From contig NZ_LIPG01000004.1 in assembly GCF_001905505.1 (NCBI RefSeq), forward strand, positions 558,001 through 622,000: DNA of 64,000 bases, in the 5' to 3' direction. The stretch comes from Streptomyces sp. CB02058 (GTDB taxonomy: Bacteria; Actinomycetota; Actinomycetes; Streptomycetales; Streptomycetaceae). This document shows, in pieces, positions 51,198 to 59,934 of this stretch; position 1 is the first letter of the stretch; the number at the start of each line of letters is the position of its first letter. A model generated the notes under the pieces. That model ran no database searches. It saw only the letters and a program-made list of their open reading frames with translations, and was not told where the DNA came from. Position numbers and translations under genes: made by a program.

Positions 51198-53621
51198 TCA
51201 CTTCTGTGCGAGCGGCGCGTCGACCGATGTCTCGCAGACCATGCGGCGCCGGTGGTCGACGGTGCGCTCCGGTCCCGTGAGACGCAGCCGTACGGTGTGC
51301 CTGACATCGGCCCGGTCGCTGGAAGCGGCGAAACGCAGCTCCAGGTCGCCCGGCTCGACGATCCGGTGCCCCGCGGTCCCGGTGAAGGAGACCAGGTCCG
51401 GGTGGAACCGGAAACCGACCCTCCGGGACTCCCCCGCGGCGAGCGGTACCCGGGCGTAGCCGATGAGCCGGGCCTCGGGGCGGGTGGTCTGGGCGACCGG
51501 GTCGTGGACGTAGAGCTGGACCACTTCGGCGCCGTCGCGGTCACCGGTGTTGCGGACCGTGATCGCGAGCTCGGTCTCGCCGTCGGTGGGCAGCTCGGCC
51601 GGGACGTCGGGGCCCGGCTCCCAGGCGAACGAGGTGTACGAGAGTCCGTGGCCGAAGGGGTAGAGCGGGCTCGGGTCCAGATTGCTGACCCCGCTGGCCA
51701 GGCCGAGCGGCGGCTGCAGATAGGTCCACGGCTGCCCGCCGGTGCCCCGGGGGACGCCGACGGGCAGGCGCCCGGAGGGGTTGACCCGCCCCGAGAGCAC
51801 CCCGGCCAGCGCCGGGCCGCCCTCCTCGCCCGGGAAGAACGCCTGCACACAGCCGGCCAGCCGGTCGGCGTACCCGCCGAGGGCGTACGTACGTCCCGTC
51901 AGCAGCACCAGCACCACGGGGGTGCCGGTCGCGAGCAGCGCGTCGAGGAACCGGCCCTGGAGACCGGGCAGCGCCAGGTCGGTCACGTCGCAGCCCTCTC
52001 CGGACGTGCCGCGTCCGAAGAGTCCGGCCCGGTCGCCGAGAACGGCCACGCAGACGTCGGCCCCGGCGGCCAGCGCGACGGCGGCCTCGATCCCGTCGGC
52101 GTCCGTGCCGTCCACGTCGCAGCCCTGCGCGTAGTCGATGCCGGCGCCGGGGAACTCCTCGCGGAGCGACTCCAGCACCGTCGGGATCTCGATGCCCATG
52201 GGCGCTTCGGGGTGCTGGACCCCGACATGGCTCGGGAAGGAGTAGCAGCCGAGCATGGCCAGCGGGTCGTCGGCGCGGGGGCCGACGACCGCGATCCGTC
52301 CGGTGCCGCTCAGCGGGAGAGCGCCCCCGGAGTTGGCCAGCAGGACGCACGACCGCTCGGCGAGCTGCCGGGCCAGGGCGCGGTTCCGCGGCGGATCGAG
52401 GTCCACCGTGCCGCGCGCCCGCTCCGGGTCCACGCCGTCGAGCACGGGCGGCAGGACCTGCCGATCCGGGTCGAGCAGGCCGAGCTCGCACTTCTGCAGC
52501 AGGACCCGGTGCACGGCGCGGTCCACCAGCTCCTCGGCCACGAGTCCGTCCCGTACGGCGGCGACGAGCGCCTCACCGTAGCTGCGCACGGTGGGCAGTT
52601 CCACGTCGACGCCCGCCGTCAGGGCCACCCGGGCGGCGTCGCCCCGGTCCGCGGCGACCTTGTGCAGGGTCTCCAGGAAGCCGATCGCGAAGTAGTCGGC
52701 GACGACCGTGCCGCGGAAGCCCCAGGTGTCGCGGAGGAGTCCGGTGAGCAGCGAGGGGTCGGCGGCCACGGGGACCCCGTCGATCTCGGCGTACGAGTGC
52801 ATCACGGAGCGGGCTCCGCCGTCACGGACCGCCATCTCGAACGGCGGCAGGATCACGTCCGCCATCTCCCTGGACCCGGCCCGGACGGGGGCGAGGTTGC
52901 GGGCGCCGGCCGAGGCGGAGTAGCCCGCGAAGTGCTTGAGCGTGGTGACGATCCCCGCGGACTCCAGGCCCTTCACATAGGCCGTGGCGACGGTGGCCAC
53001 CAGATAGGGGTCCTCGCCGACGGTCTCCTCGACGCGGCCCCAGCGCAGGTCGCGCACCACGTCCAGGACCGGGGCGAGCCCCTGGTGGACGCCCACCGAC
53101 CGCATGTCGCTGCCGATGCGGTGCGCCATCTCGGCGACCAGCTCCGTGTCCCAGGCCGCGCCCCAGGCCAGCGGGACCGGGTAGGCGGTCGCGCCCAGCG
53201 TCGTGAATCCGGCGAGGCACTCCTCGTGGGCGATCGCGGGGATGCCGAATCTGCTCCCCTCGACGATCCGGGCCTGGGCCCTGGCCAGCGAGACGGCGCC
53301 GACGCCCGCGTCCACCGGGGCGGTGCCGAACGACCGGGTGAGCTGGCCGAGTCCACGCGTGGTGATGTCCTCGAAGTCGATCGGGTCGACCATGTCGTTC
53401 TGGTGCGGCGCGACTCCGTCGCCCTCCGCGTCGGCGCCCACCCAGATTCCGTACAGCTGGGCGGACTTCTCCTCGAGCGTCATCCGGGCCGCCAGGTCGG
53501 CCACCCTCTCCTCGGGGCTGAGCGAAGGGTCGCGCCACGGGCCGTCGACGGCGGAGGTCGGATCGGCCTGGCGGGCCTGCGGGACAGGGTGGATTGCCAT
53601 GGCGGCAGGGGTTCCTCTCAT
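51198..53621 (-). CDS. bxlA: GH3 beta-xylosidase/beta-glucosidase (cytoplasmic)
   Basis: An 807-residue GH3: N-terminal barrel with nucleophile D309 in GTVVADYFAIG, KHFAGYSAS (substrate loop), the alpha/beta sandwich (about 385-620) and a C-terminal fibronectin III-like domain (ELAITVRNTGDRDGAEVVQL). No signal peptide, so it cleaves imported oligosaccharides. Symbol by synteny with bxlEFGA. The start is uncertain: 53621 has no SD; ATG 53600 is an alternative. Last gene of the ABC operon. Confidence 0.9.
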   Translation of the reverse strand: MRGTPAAMAIHPVPQARQADPTSAVDGPWRDPSLSPEERVADLAARMTLEEKSAQLYGIWVGADAEGDGVAPHQNDMVDPIDFEDITTRGLGQLTRSFGTAPVDAGVGAVSLARAQARIVEGSRFGIPAIAHEECLAGFTTLGATAYPVPLAWGAAWDTELVAEMAHRIGSDMRSVGVHQGLAPVLDVVRDLRWGRVEETVGEDPYLVATVATAYVKGLESAGIVTTLKHFAGYSASAGARNLAPVRAGSREMADVILPPFEMAVRDGGARSVMHSYAEIDGVPVAADPSLLTGLLRDTWGFRGTVVADYFAIGFLETLHKVAADRGDAARVALTAGVDVELPTVRSYGEALVAAVRDGLVAEELVDRAVHRVLLQKCELGLLDPDRQVLPPVLDGVDPERARGTVDLDPPRNRALARQLAERSCVLLANSGGALPLSGTGRIAVVGPRADDPLAMLGCYSFPSHVGVQHPEAPMGIEIPTVLESLREEFPGAGIDYAQGCDVDGTDADGIEAAVALAAGADVCVAVLGDRAGLFGRGTSGEGCDVTDLALPGLQGRFLDALLATGTPVVLVLLTGRTYALGGYADRLAGCVQAFFPGEEGGPALAGVLSGRVNPSGRLPVGVPRGTGGQPWTYLQPPLGLASGVSNLDPSPLYPFGHGLSYTSFAWEPGPDVPAELPTDGETELAITVRNTGDRDGAEVVQLYVHDPVAQTTRPEARLIGYARVPLAAGESRRVGFRFHPDLVSFTGTAGHRIVEPGDLELRFAASSDRADVRHTVRLRLTGPERTVDHRRRMVCETSVDAPLAQK

Positions 53622-53652
53622 GAGTGCGTGGGTCCGGGGCTGCGTCGGTGTG

Positions 53653-54552
53653 TTACTTGCCGCCCACGCCCATCAGTCCGTTGATCAGCGCCCGCCGGGC
53701 CACGAGGTACACGGCGAAGATGGGGATGACGGAGAGGACGATCGCTGCCAGAACCGCGGGGATGTTCACTCCGAACTGGCTCATGAAGTTGAACAGCCCC
53801 AGCGTCAGGACGCGTTGCTCCTCCGACTGCGTCAGGATCAGCGGGAACAGGAAGCCGTTCCACGCCTGCAGGGCGGAGAAGATCGCCACCGTGCTGATCC
53901 CCGCCTTGGAGAGCGGTACCGCCAGCTGCCACAGCATGCGCAGGGGCGACGCTCCGTCGAGGGCCATCGCCTCGTACATCTCCTCGGAGACATCGCGCAT
54001 GGTGCCGCTGAGCACCAGGACCGCGACGGGCATCGCGAAGGCCGCGGTGGGCAGGATGATCGCCCACAGGGTGTCGTACAGCCCCATCTTCCCGATCATC
54101 AGGTACAGGGGCACGATCACCGCCTGCGCCGGGATCGCGACGCCGAGCAGGAAGGTCCGGAAGGCGAACGACGAGAGGCGGCTGCGGGTGCGTACCGCCA
54201 CGTAGGCCACCGGGACGGAGAGCACCAGCACGATCGCGACCGTGGCGACTGCGACAACGGCGGTGTTACCGATCAGCGAGAGGAACCCGCTGTCCAGCAC
54301 GGTGTTGTAGTTGTCGAGCGTGGGATCGGTGGGAATCGCGAGCGGGTCGCCGTTCAGCGCCTCGTCCTGCCGCATCAGTGACGCGGAGACCAGGGTGTAG
54401 AGCGGCACCAGGACGATGAGCAGCCAGATCAGCGAACCGATGCCGGCCACCGGGTTGCCCAGGGACCTGCGCCGGCGGGCCGTACGGTCGCGACGCGGCG
54501 CGGTGGATGTCACGCGGCGCTGCGGCGCAGCGGGGCGGGTGTCGATCGACAT
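53653..54552 (-). CDS. bxlG: carbohydrate ABC transporter permease (MalG type)
   Basis: A 299-residue CUT1-family permease: six TM segments and the EAA loop EEMYEAMALDGASPLRMLWQ (about 192-211), where the ATPase docks. The start at 54552 lies 4 nt after the stop of the preceding permease. No ATPase gene is in the locus, so a shared MsiK-type ATPase is expected. Symbol by synteny. Confidence 0.92.
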   Translation of the reverse strand: MSIDTRPAAPQRRVTSTAPRRDRTARRRRSLGNPVAGIGSLIWLLIVLVPLYTLVSASLMRQDEALNGDPLAIPTDPTLDNYNTVLDSGFLSLIGNTAVVAVATVAIVLVLSVPVAYVAVRTRSRLSSFAFRTFLLGVAIPAQAVIVPLYLMIGKMGLYDTLWAIILPTAAFAMPVAVLVLSGTMRDVSEEMYEAMALDGASPLRMLWQLAVPLSKAGISTVAIFSALQAWNGFLFPLILTQSEEQRVLTLGLFNFMSQFGVNIPAVLAAIVLSVIPIFAVYLVARRALINGLMGVGGK

Positions 54553-54556
54553 CTCG

Positions 54557-55486
54557 TCACATACCTTCCCGGGTGGACCGCATGGACCCGAAGCCACTGA
54601 GCCGGACCATGATCAACGAGATACTGGTGGCCACGACGACGAGCGCCGTGGCGATGGCCGCCGCGTAGCCGAGGTCGTACGTCTGGAAGCCGGTCCGGTA
54701 CATCAGGTAGGGCAGGATCGTGGTGTCCGTGCCGGGACCGCCCTTGGTCATGATGAGCACGGTGTCGAAGTACGTCAGCGAGCCGACGATCATCAGGACC
54801 GACGAGGTCGTCATCGTGTGCCGCAGCTGCGGCAGCGTGATGTGGAAGAACTGCCGCACCATGCCCGCGCCGTCGATGGACGCGGCCTGGTAGAGGACTT
54901 CCGGGATCTGGCGGGCGCCGCCCTGGTAGATCAGCGTGTGGAAGGGCATGAACTGCCAGCCGCCGACGAACGCCACCACGAGCAGGGCGCCGGTGGACGA
55001 CCCCATGACGTTGGGGTCGATGCCGATCCAGGGTCCGATGGTCTGGATCACGCCGAAGTTGGGGTCCAGCAGGGCGTGGAAGAGCATCGCGATCGCCGTG
55101 GTGGAGAGCAGCAGCGGGATGAAGAAGATCGCGGACAGGAAGGCGCGGCTGCGCTGGCGGCCGGCGGCCCACACGCCTAGCAGCAGGGCCACCGGGGTCT
55201 GGAAGACCCAGCTGATCGTGGTGAGCAGGAGGCTCAGCCAGGCGGCCTGGCCGAATTCGGAGTCCTTGAACAGCCTGGTCCAGTTGTCCAGGCCGGTCAG
55301 GGTCGGGGAGTCCAGCCCGTCCCATTCGCAGAAGGAGAGGTAGACGGCGATCGCCAGGGGGACGATCGCGAAGAGGGCGAAGAAGAGGATGCCGGGGACG
55401 GCCCAGGCGACCGGGGGGCGGCCGACGTTGCCGACGGCCGCCTTCCCGTCTCCGTGCCTCTTCGCGACCGGAGTGTGGTGGGACAT
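54557..55486 (-). CDS. bxlF: carbohydrate ABC transporter permease (MalF type)
   Basis: A 309-residue CUT1-family permease: six TM segments and the EAA loop EVLYQAASIDGAGMVRQFFH (about 190-209). The start at 55486 is two nt after the binding-protein stop; the N-terminal 30 residues are polar. Pairs with the MalG-type subunit. Symbol by synteny. Confidence 0.92.
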   Translation of the reverse strand: MSHHTPVAKRHGDGKAAVGNVGRPPVAWAVPGILFFALFAIVPLAIAVYLSFCEWDGLDSPTLTGLDNWTRLFKDSEFGQAAWLSLLLTTISWVFQTPVALLLGVWAAGRQRSRAFLSAIFFIPLLLSTTAIAMLFHALLDPNFGVIQTIGPWIGIDPNVMGSSTGALLVVAFVGGWQFMPFHTLIYQGGARQIPEVLYQAASIDGAGMVRQFFHITLPQLRHTMTTSSVLMIVGSLTYFDTVLIMTKGGPGTDTTILPYLMYRTGFQTYDLGYAAAIATALVVVATSISLIMVRLSGFGSMRSTREGM

Positions 55487-55488
55487 CG

Positions 55489-56796
55489 TTACTTGGCGGC
55501 CTTCATCGCTTCGACGAACTGTTCGGGAGTGCTCTTGCCGGCGAACAGCTTGCTGATCTCCGTGAGCAGCGGCGTGGCGTACTGGGCTTCGAGCGCCTGG
55601 TCCCACGAGAGGGTGAAGCTCGGGGCCTTCTGCACCATCTCGTACTGGTAGGTGGCGAACTCCGGGTTGGGGGAACCGCTGAGCATCGTGGCCGCGTTGG
55701 ACGTGGTGGGAACGTCACCGTTGTCGACGAGGGCCTGTGCGTAGGACTCCGAGGCCATGGCCTTCAGGAAGTCGACGGCGGCGTCCTTGTGCTTGGTCCT
55801 GGCGTTGACGGACCAGTAGTTGGTCGGGTTGCCCACCACGTTCGCGGGGTCGCCCACGCCGCCGGCCACCGTCGGGAAGGCGGTCCAGCCGAGGTCCTTC
55901 TCGGCGAACTCGGGGGCCTTGCCCAGCTGCGTGGAGTATTCCCACGAGCCCATGAGGTGCATGGCGGCCTTGCCCTTGTTGAGCAGGGTCGGGGCTCCGC
56001 CGTTGCCGTAGTCGACGGAGTTGAAGTTCTTGCCGAAGGCGCCGTCGTCGATCAGCTGCTTGACGGTCTGCGCCGTCCTGAGCACCGCCGGGTCGCCCCA
56101 GCCGTCGGTGTCGCCGTCCTGGATCTTCTTGAAGACCTCGGGACCGCCGATCCGGTCCAGCAGGTATTCCATCCACATCAGTTCGGGCCACTTGTCGGAG
56201 CCGCCGAGCGCGAAGGGGGTGATCCCGGCGTCCTTGAAGGTCTTGATGGCCTTCTGGAGGTCTTCCCAGGTCTTGGGCGGCTCGATCTTGTGCTCGGCGA
56301 AGAGGGTCTTGTTGTAGAAGAGCATCACGGGCTGCATGCCGCGCATGGGCACCCCGTAGATCTTCCCCTCCAGGCTGCCGGCCGTCATGATCGAGGGGAG
56401 GAAGCCCTCCTTCAGCGTCGCGTCGTTCTTGACCGTCGACGTCAGGTCCACCAGGTCCTTGGAGTCGACGTACGGCTTGATGGAGCCGCCGCCCCAGTTG
56501 AAGAAGACGTCCGGAGCGCTGGGCGACCCCATGGCGCTGCGCAGCTTGTTGACGTAGTCGGTGCCGGGCACCGACACCAGCTTCACCTTGACCTTCGAGG
56601 TCTTGTTGAACGTGTCGACCGCGGCCTGCTGAACCTTGACCGCGTCGTCGCCGTAGACGTAGGCGGTGATGGTTCCGCTGTCACTCCCGCCGGCCCCTGA
56701 ACCGCAGCCGGCCAGCAGCCCGGCCATGGCCATCGCCGCGCCTGCTGCGGCCCATCTCGTCGTACGTGTGCCCTGAGCGAATATCCCCGACCGCAT
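55489..56796 (-). CDS. bxlE: ABC transporter extracellular sugar-binding lipoprotein
   Basis: A 435-residue binding protein: signal peptide with lipobox LLAGC (C31), SBP_bac_1 fold with VSVPGTDYVNKLRSAMGSPS and VPMRGMQPVMLFYNKTLFAE. It binds xylo-oligosaccharides or xylobiose by synteny. Start 56796 with AGAGGTG upstream. First gene of bxlEFGA; the operator palindrome lies 14 nt upstream of the start codon. Confidence 0.93.
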   Translation of the reverse strand: MRSGIFAQGTRTTRWAAAGAAMAMAGLLAGCGSGAGGSDSGTITAYVYGDDAVKVQQAAVDTFNKTSKVKVKLVSVPGTDYVNKLRSAMGSPSAPDVFFNWGGGSIKPYVDSKDLVDLTSTVKNDATLKEGFLPSIMTAGSLEGKIYGVPMRGMQPVMLFYNKTLFAEHKIEPPKTWEDLQKAIKTFKDAGITPFALGGSDKWPELMWMEYLLDRIGGPEVFKKIQDGDTDGWGDPAVLRTAQTVKQLIDDGAFGKNFNSVDYGNGGAPTLLNKGKAAMHLMGSWEYSTQLGKAPEFAEKDLGWTAFPTVAGGVGDPANVVGNPTNYWSVNARTKHKDAAVDFLKAMASESYAQALVDNGDVPTTSNAATMLSGSPNPEFATYQYEMVQKAPSFTLSWDQALEAQYATPLLTEISKLFAGKSTPEQFVEAMKAAK

Positions 56797-56810
56797 GACC
56801 GCACCTCTGT

Positions 56811-56842
56811 CGAATGTTTCGGCGTGCCTTTCGAATGTTGCC
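56811..56842. promoter_or_regulatory. ABC operon operators (predicted LacI/BxlR sites)
   Basis: CGAATGTTTCG (56811-56821), then CTTTCGAATG (56828-56837) with an imperfect CGAATGTTGCC (56832-56842). The copies are about 21 bp (two turns) apart. The same CTTTCGAA/CGAAnGTTTCGGC elements occur upstream of the xylanase. Confidence 0.72.
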
Positions 56843-56947
56843 GGAACCGTACGGTCGTGTTTCGGGCCAGTCAAGAGGGCGGGAGGAAGGATTTACGAAC
56901 CTTGCCCGGACGCGTGTGTACGGCGACAAGGGAGCTACGATTCGTGC

Positions 56948-58006
56948 ATGAGCCCTGCAAAGGTCCAGCCCCAACAGGAGAAGGCGTCCGTCGACGAGTC
57001 GTCGGAGAGCACCGCCACGCTGGCGGAGATCGCCCGAGCGGCCGGAGTTTCCGCTCCGACAGTTTCGAAAGTGCTGAACGGCCGCGCCGACGTCGCCCCT
57101 GCCACGCGCACGAGGGTGGAGGAGCTGCTGCTGAAGCACGGTTACCGCCGCAGGCGAGGCGCCTCCCAGCAGTCCCAGCTCATCGACCTGGTCTTCCACG
57201 AGCTGGACAGCGCCTGGGCGATGGAGGTCGTCCGGGGCGTCGAGAACGTCGCGCGGGAGGAGGGCCTGAGCCTGGTGCTCTCGGAGAGCGCGGGCCGGCT
57301 GACCCCGGGCCAGACCTGGGTGGACGGTGTTCTGGCGCGCCGCCCGGCCGGAGTGATCCTGGTGCTCTCGGACCTGGACGCGGCTCAGCGCGCCCAGCTG
57401 ACCAGCCGCTCCATCCCGTTCGTCGTCGTCGATCCGGCGGGGGACCCCGGGGACGACATCTTCTCGGTCGGCGCGGCCAACTGGCAGGGCGGCCTCGCCG
57501 CCACCCGCCATCTGACGGGTCTGGGCCACCGCAGGATCGGCATCGTCGGCGGACCGGCGCGCATGATGTGCAGCCGCGCCCGCCTCGACGGCTACCGCGC
57601 CGCGCTGGAGACCTCGGGCGTCCCGATGGCCCCCGAGCTCGTCCGGGAGGGCGAGTTCAACCACGAGGACGGCTATACGGCGGCGCTGGAACTGCTGCGC
57701 CTGCCGGAGCCGCCCACGGCGATCTTCGCCGGGAACGACCTCCAGGCGCTCGGTGTGTACGAGGCCGCGCGCGAGCTGGGTCTCCGCATCCCGGACGACC
57801 TCAGCGTGGTCGGTTTCGACGACCTGCCGCTGACCCGCTGGATCGGCCCGCCGCTGACCACGGTGCGCCAGCCGCTGATAGAGATGGCCGAGACCGCGAC
57901 CCGTCTGGTGCTCGACCTCGGCCGGGGCAGGCAGCCGGCCACGACGAGGGTGGACCTGGCGACGAGCCTGGTGGTCCGCAGCAGCACGGCGCCGCCGGCG
58001 CGCTGA
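56948..58006 (+). CDS. bxlR: LacI family transcriptional regulator (BxlR-like)
   Basis: A 352-residue repressor: HTH at about 25-46 (ATLAEIARAAGVSAPTVSKV), hinge, periplasmic-binding core (IDLVFHELDSAWAMEVVRGV; FDDLPLTRWIGPPLTTVRQP). Divergent from the sugar-binding lipoprotein gene, as bxlR in S. thermoviolaceus; the effector is probably xylobiose. No good SD; TACGAT (56936-56941) is 6 nt before ATG, so it may be leaderless. The HTH codons contain TTTCGAAA (57063-57070), which resembles its own operator half. Confidence 0.9.
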   Translation: MSPAKVQPQQEKASVDESSESTATLAEIARAAGVSAPTVSKVLNGRADVAPATRTRVEELLLKHGYRRRRGASQQSQLIDLVFHELDSAWAMEVVRGVENVAREEGLSLVLSESAGRLTPGQTWVDGVLARRPAGVILVLSDLDAAQRAQLTSRSIPFVVVDPAGDPGDDIFSVGAANWQGGLAATRHLTGLGHRRIGIVGGPARMMCSRARLDGYRAALETSGVPMAPELVREGEFNHEDGYTAALELLRLPEPPTAIFAGNDLQALGVYEAARELGLRIPDDLSVVGFDDLPLTRWIGPPLTTVRQPLIEMAETATRLVLDLGRGRQPATTRVDLATSLVVRSSTAPPAR

Positions 58007-58399
58007 CGGGGGGCGAGCAGGCTGCCGCGGGCCCCTGCCTCCGCCGGCCGGATACGGGCGGACTTGCCTGGGGTTGACCGCCCGGGCCCGGGTACGGGGC
58101 GGCTGCCGCCGCTGGGTACGGGCGGGTGCCGTGTGGGGCCGCGCACGTGAGTGCCGACGGGTGCCGTGTGGGGCCGCGCACGTGAGTGCCGACGGGTGCC
58201 GACCTGCGCGCTGCGCGACCGTCGGCCGACCGTGCGCGCAGGACTGCGGGGAGACCGGGGCGAGCAACCCCGGACCACCGACCCTCGCCCTTGCCGCGAC
58301 CGCTGTGACCTGGGGCGACGGCGTATCTCCCGGCCGCTGTCAGTGCCCGGGTGCAGACTGGCACCTGTCCGGCACAACGGCGTTTCGGGAGGTTCTGTC
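58007..58399. other. 393-bp gap between bxlR and the BNR-repeat gene
   Basis: Holds the 35-bp repeat; frames are Arg/Ala/Gly-rich shadows. The promoter of the downstream gene is probably within the last 60 nt, but I cannot assign it. Confidence 0.5.
58124..58203. repeat. 35-bp tandem repeat, 2.3 copies
   Basis: Copies at 58124-58158 and 58159-58193 are identical; a 10-nt partial copy follows. The unit begins GGGTGCCGTGTGG and holds GCGCACGTGAGTGCC. Non-coding. Confidence 0.9.
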
Positions 58400-59485
58400 A
58401 TGACCGAAGTCCTGCTCACCGTGGGCACGCGCAAAGGGCTCTTCATCGGCCGCAGGCGCGGCGGCTCGTGGGAGTTCGGTGAACCTCACTTCAACGCCCA
58501 GGCGATCTACTCGATCGGGATCGACACCCGTGGCGGGACGCCCCGGCTCCTGGCCGGCGGCGACAGCGCGCACTGGGGCCCCTCCGTCTTCCACTCCGAC
58601 GATCTGGGCGCGACCTGGGTCGAGCCGGAACAACCAGCCGTGAAGTTCCCCACGTTCACCGAGGCGTCGCTGGAGCGGGTGTGGCAGCTGCACCCCGCGG
58701 GCCCCGAGGCCCCGGACGTCGTCTACGCGGGCACCGAACCCGCGGCGCTGTTCCGGTCGGACGACCGGGGCGAGTCCTTCGAGCTGGTCCGCCCGCTCTG
58801 GGAGCATCCGACGCGGTCCAAGTGGGTGCCGGGAGGGGGCGGCGAGGGCCTGCACACGATCCTGACCGACCCGAGGGACCCGGCGGCGGTGACCGTCGCG
58901 GTGTCCACCGCGGGCGTGTTCCGCACCAAGGACGGCGGCGAGCGCTGGGACCCGGCCAACAAGGGCGTCTCCGCGGTCTTCCTGCCGGACCCCGACCCCG
59001 AGTTCGGCCAGTGCGTGCACAAGGTCACCCGGGACGCGGCGGACCCGGACCGGCTCTATCTCCAGAACCACTGGGGCGTGTTCCGCAGCGACGACTCCGG
59101 GGAGCACTGGACGGACATCGGGGCGGGCCTCCCCTCGGACTTCGGCTTCGCCGCGGCGGCGCACCCGCACCGCGCGGACACGTTCTACCTCTTCCCGATC
59201 AACGCCGACGCGGACCGCGTCCCCGCCGGTCACCGCTGCCGGGTGTTCCGTACGCGCGACGCGGGCGAGACCTGGGAGCCGCTCAGCCGGGGCCTTCCGG
59301 ACGGCGACCACTACGGCACGGTGCTGCGCGACGCGCTCTGCACGGACGACGCGGACCCGGCGGGCGTCTACTTCGGCAATCGCAACGGCGAGCTGTACGC
59401 GAGCGCGGACGACGGCGACAGCTGGGAGCAGCTGGCCTCGCATCTGCCCGACGTGCTGTGCGTGCGGGCGGCGGTGCTCAGCTGA
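58400..59485 (+). CDS. WD40/YVTN/BNR-repeat (sialidase-fold) protein
   Basis: A 361-residue intracellular beta-propeller with Asp-box/BNR repeats (VFHSDDLGATW, LFRSDDRGESF, VFRTKDGGERW, VFRSDDSGEHW, VFRTRDAGETW, YASADDGDSW). Despite the sialidase-like fold, catalytic residues of sialidases are not evident, so it is probably a binding protein or xyloglucanase-like relative; function unknown. No signal peptide. GGGAGG 6 nt before ATG. Confidence 0.85.
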   Translation: MTEVLLTVGTRKGLFIGRRRGGSWEFGEPHFNAQAIYSIGIDTRGGTPRLLAGGDSAHWGPSVFHSDDLGATWVEPEQPAVKFPTFTEASLERVWQLHPAGPEAPDVVYAGTEPAALFRSDDRGESFELVRPLWEHPTRSKWVPGGGGEGLHTILTDPRDPAAVTVAVSTAGVFRTKDGGERWDPANKGVSAVFLPDPDPEFGQCVHKVTRDAADPDRLYLQNHWGVFRSDDSGEHWTDIGAGLPSDFGFAAAAHPHRADTFYLFPINADADRVPAGHRCRVFRTRDAGETWEPLSRGLPDGDHYGTVLRDALCTDDADPAGVYFGNRNGELYASADDGDSWEQLASHLPDVLCVRAAVLS

Positions 59486-59516
59486 CCGTAGGCGCGCCCA
59501 GCGGCCTCCGGCCGGC

Positions 59517-59933
59517 TCACTCCTCGGTCGGCACGCAGAGCACCGGGACGGTCGACAGGTGCAGGAGCTTGTGCGGGGTCGAGCCGAGCAGCGCGCCCCG
59601 CATCGGGCTCTCGCCCCAGCTGCCCACCACGATGACCCGCGCCGCGTGGCGCGAGGCGGCTTCGATCAGTGCCTGTGCGGGACTCAGGTCGATGACCTCG
59701 ACCGTCGTCGGCACCTCGGCCGCCTCCGCCGCGGTGACCGCCCGCTCGAGCCCTGTGCGTCCGGCCTGGCGAATGGCGTCGTAGTGGGCGTGGTACTCCT
59801 CGCCGGTGGGGCCGGGCGGGGCTGCCCCGTAGACCAGCACGAGCCGCTCGCCGAAGGCGGAGGCCACCTCGATCGCCGCCCTCAGGGCACGTGCGGCGCC
59901 CGGCGATTCGTCGTACCCGAGGACCACGGACAT
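59517..59933 (-). CDS. universal stress protein (UspA family)
   Basis: A 138-residue UspA: SVVLGYDESPGAARALRAA (start), IVVGSWGESPMRGALLGSTP (about 104-123, the G-x2-G-x9-G-S/T ATP-binding pattern) and VPVLCVPTEE. It is 1 nt after the APC permease stop (TGACATG junction), so the two are co-translated. Fusion-like APC/USP pairs often regulate transport. Confidence 0.92.
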   Translation of the reverse strand: MSVVLGYDESPGAARALRAAIEVASAFGERLVLVYGAAPPGPTGEEYHAHYDAIRQAGRTGLERAVTAAEAAEVPTTVEVIDLSPAQALIEAASRHAARVIVVGSWGESPMRGALLGSTPHKLLHLSTVPVLCVPTEE

Positions 59934-59934
59934 G

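Noticed and set aside
51111..53684. An 857-codon plus-strand open frame over the GH3 gene
   Set aside because: Compositional shadow of a high-GC gene; no family resemblance.
58400..59485. Calling the BNR-repeat protein a true sialidase
   Set aside because: Asp boxes mark the fold only; the Arg triad and Tyr/Glu nucleophile of sialidases are not evident and there is no signal peptide.
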